From the NCBI GenBank assembly GCA_964598225.1, contig CAZRBG010000013.1:33416-97415 (forward strand): a stretch of 64,000 nt of DNA, read 5' to 3'. Of this stretch, positions 63,968-64,000 are shown piece by piece. Each line of letters starts with the position of its first letter. Positions within the stretch are counted from its first letter, which is position 1. The notes beneath the pieces were generated by a model. That model had not been told where the DNA came from and did not search any database. It was given only the letters and a program-made list of their open reading frames with translations. A program made the translations under genes and the position numbers. The stretch is from SG8-4 sp964598225 (GTDB taxonomy: Bacteria > Planctomycetota > Phycisphaerae > Sedimentisphaerales > Anaerobacaceae).

Positions 63968-64000
63968 TTAACTTCCGTTGAGCAAACGTTTTCTGGCAAT
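63968..64000 (-). CDS. End of an unidentified gene at the window edge
   Basis: The last ten codons, IARKRLLNGS then TAA, enter from outside the window on the minus strand. Too short to identify. It abuts the esterase fragment directly, as expected at a deletion junction. Confidence 0.3.
   Translation of the reverse strand: MARKRLLNGS

Noticed and set aside
1..64000. CRISPR arrays, rRNA and tRNA genes
   Set aside because: No regularly spaced repeats of the right size and no tRNA cloverleaf or rRNA-like stretch were recognised.

Overview
The window looks like a chromosomal stretch from a Planctomycetota bacterium, most likely of the Phycisphaerae/Sedimentisphaerales kind. This is inferred from several type II pseudopilins with the H-X9-DG motif, large secreted LamG/discoidin/dockerin proteins, PQQ-like propellers fused to a methyltransferase-like domain, Tat-exported Gfo/Idh/MocA proteins, and an ECF sigma factor next to a Ser/Thr kinase. 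No rRNA, tRNA or CRISPR array was found.

Layout. 0-13.5 kb: a LamG protein with its pseudopilin, two tandem exported propeller proteins, a collapsed Gfo/Idh gene fused to a discoidin/lamin-tail/CotH remnant, a GH29 fucosidase and a dead group II intron. 13.5-33.3 kb: a FetAB-like ABC pair (permease internally deleted), a PhoB-type response regulator, a pseudopilin with a large secreted protein, a CheW-like protein, a beta-helix protein, a TonB-dependent receptor and a complete TonB2-type energizing operon (DUF3450, TtpC-like, ExbB, ExbD, TonB, TPR). Four promoters in this stretch carry hexamers of the form YTAAYA repeated every 11 bp, like Pho boxes, including the one before the regulator. 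I read this as one phosphate-starvation regulon driving an outer-membrane uptake system. 33.4-47.6 kb: TPR protein, a tyrosine integrase interrupted by a 187-bp MITE, more LamG/pseudopilin/beta-helix genes, a sigma factor and a broken kinase.

47.9-53.4 kb differs from the rest. It holds a frameshifted archaeal-type Orc1/Cdc6 initiator, six copies of an 18-bp repeat placed around an AT-rich tract (a candidate ORB-type origin), several zinc-ribbon proteins, promoters that resemble archaeal BRE/TATA elements, and a second, identical MITE. It is best read as a degraded replicon of archaeal affinity embedded in a bacterial chromosome. 53.7-64 kb: a pseudopilin cassette, then a minus-strand glycan/glycoprotein-degradation operon (SASA-type esterase fragment, M60 peptidase, GH2, MGH1-like glycosidase, propeller remnant, Gfo/Idh).

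Two patterns cut across the window. Pseudopilin genes are repeatedly followed on the same strand by a large secreted protein. Many genes are broken by nonsense codons, small indels or deletions that keep both gene ends. Homopolymer indels could be sequencing errors, but the large internal deletions and rearrangement junctions are less easily explained that way.
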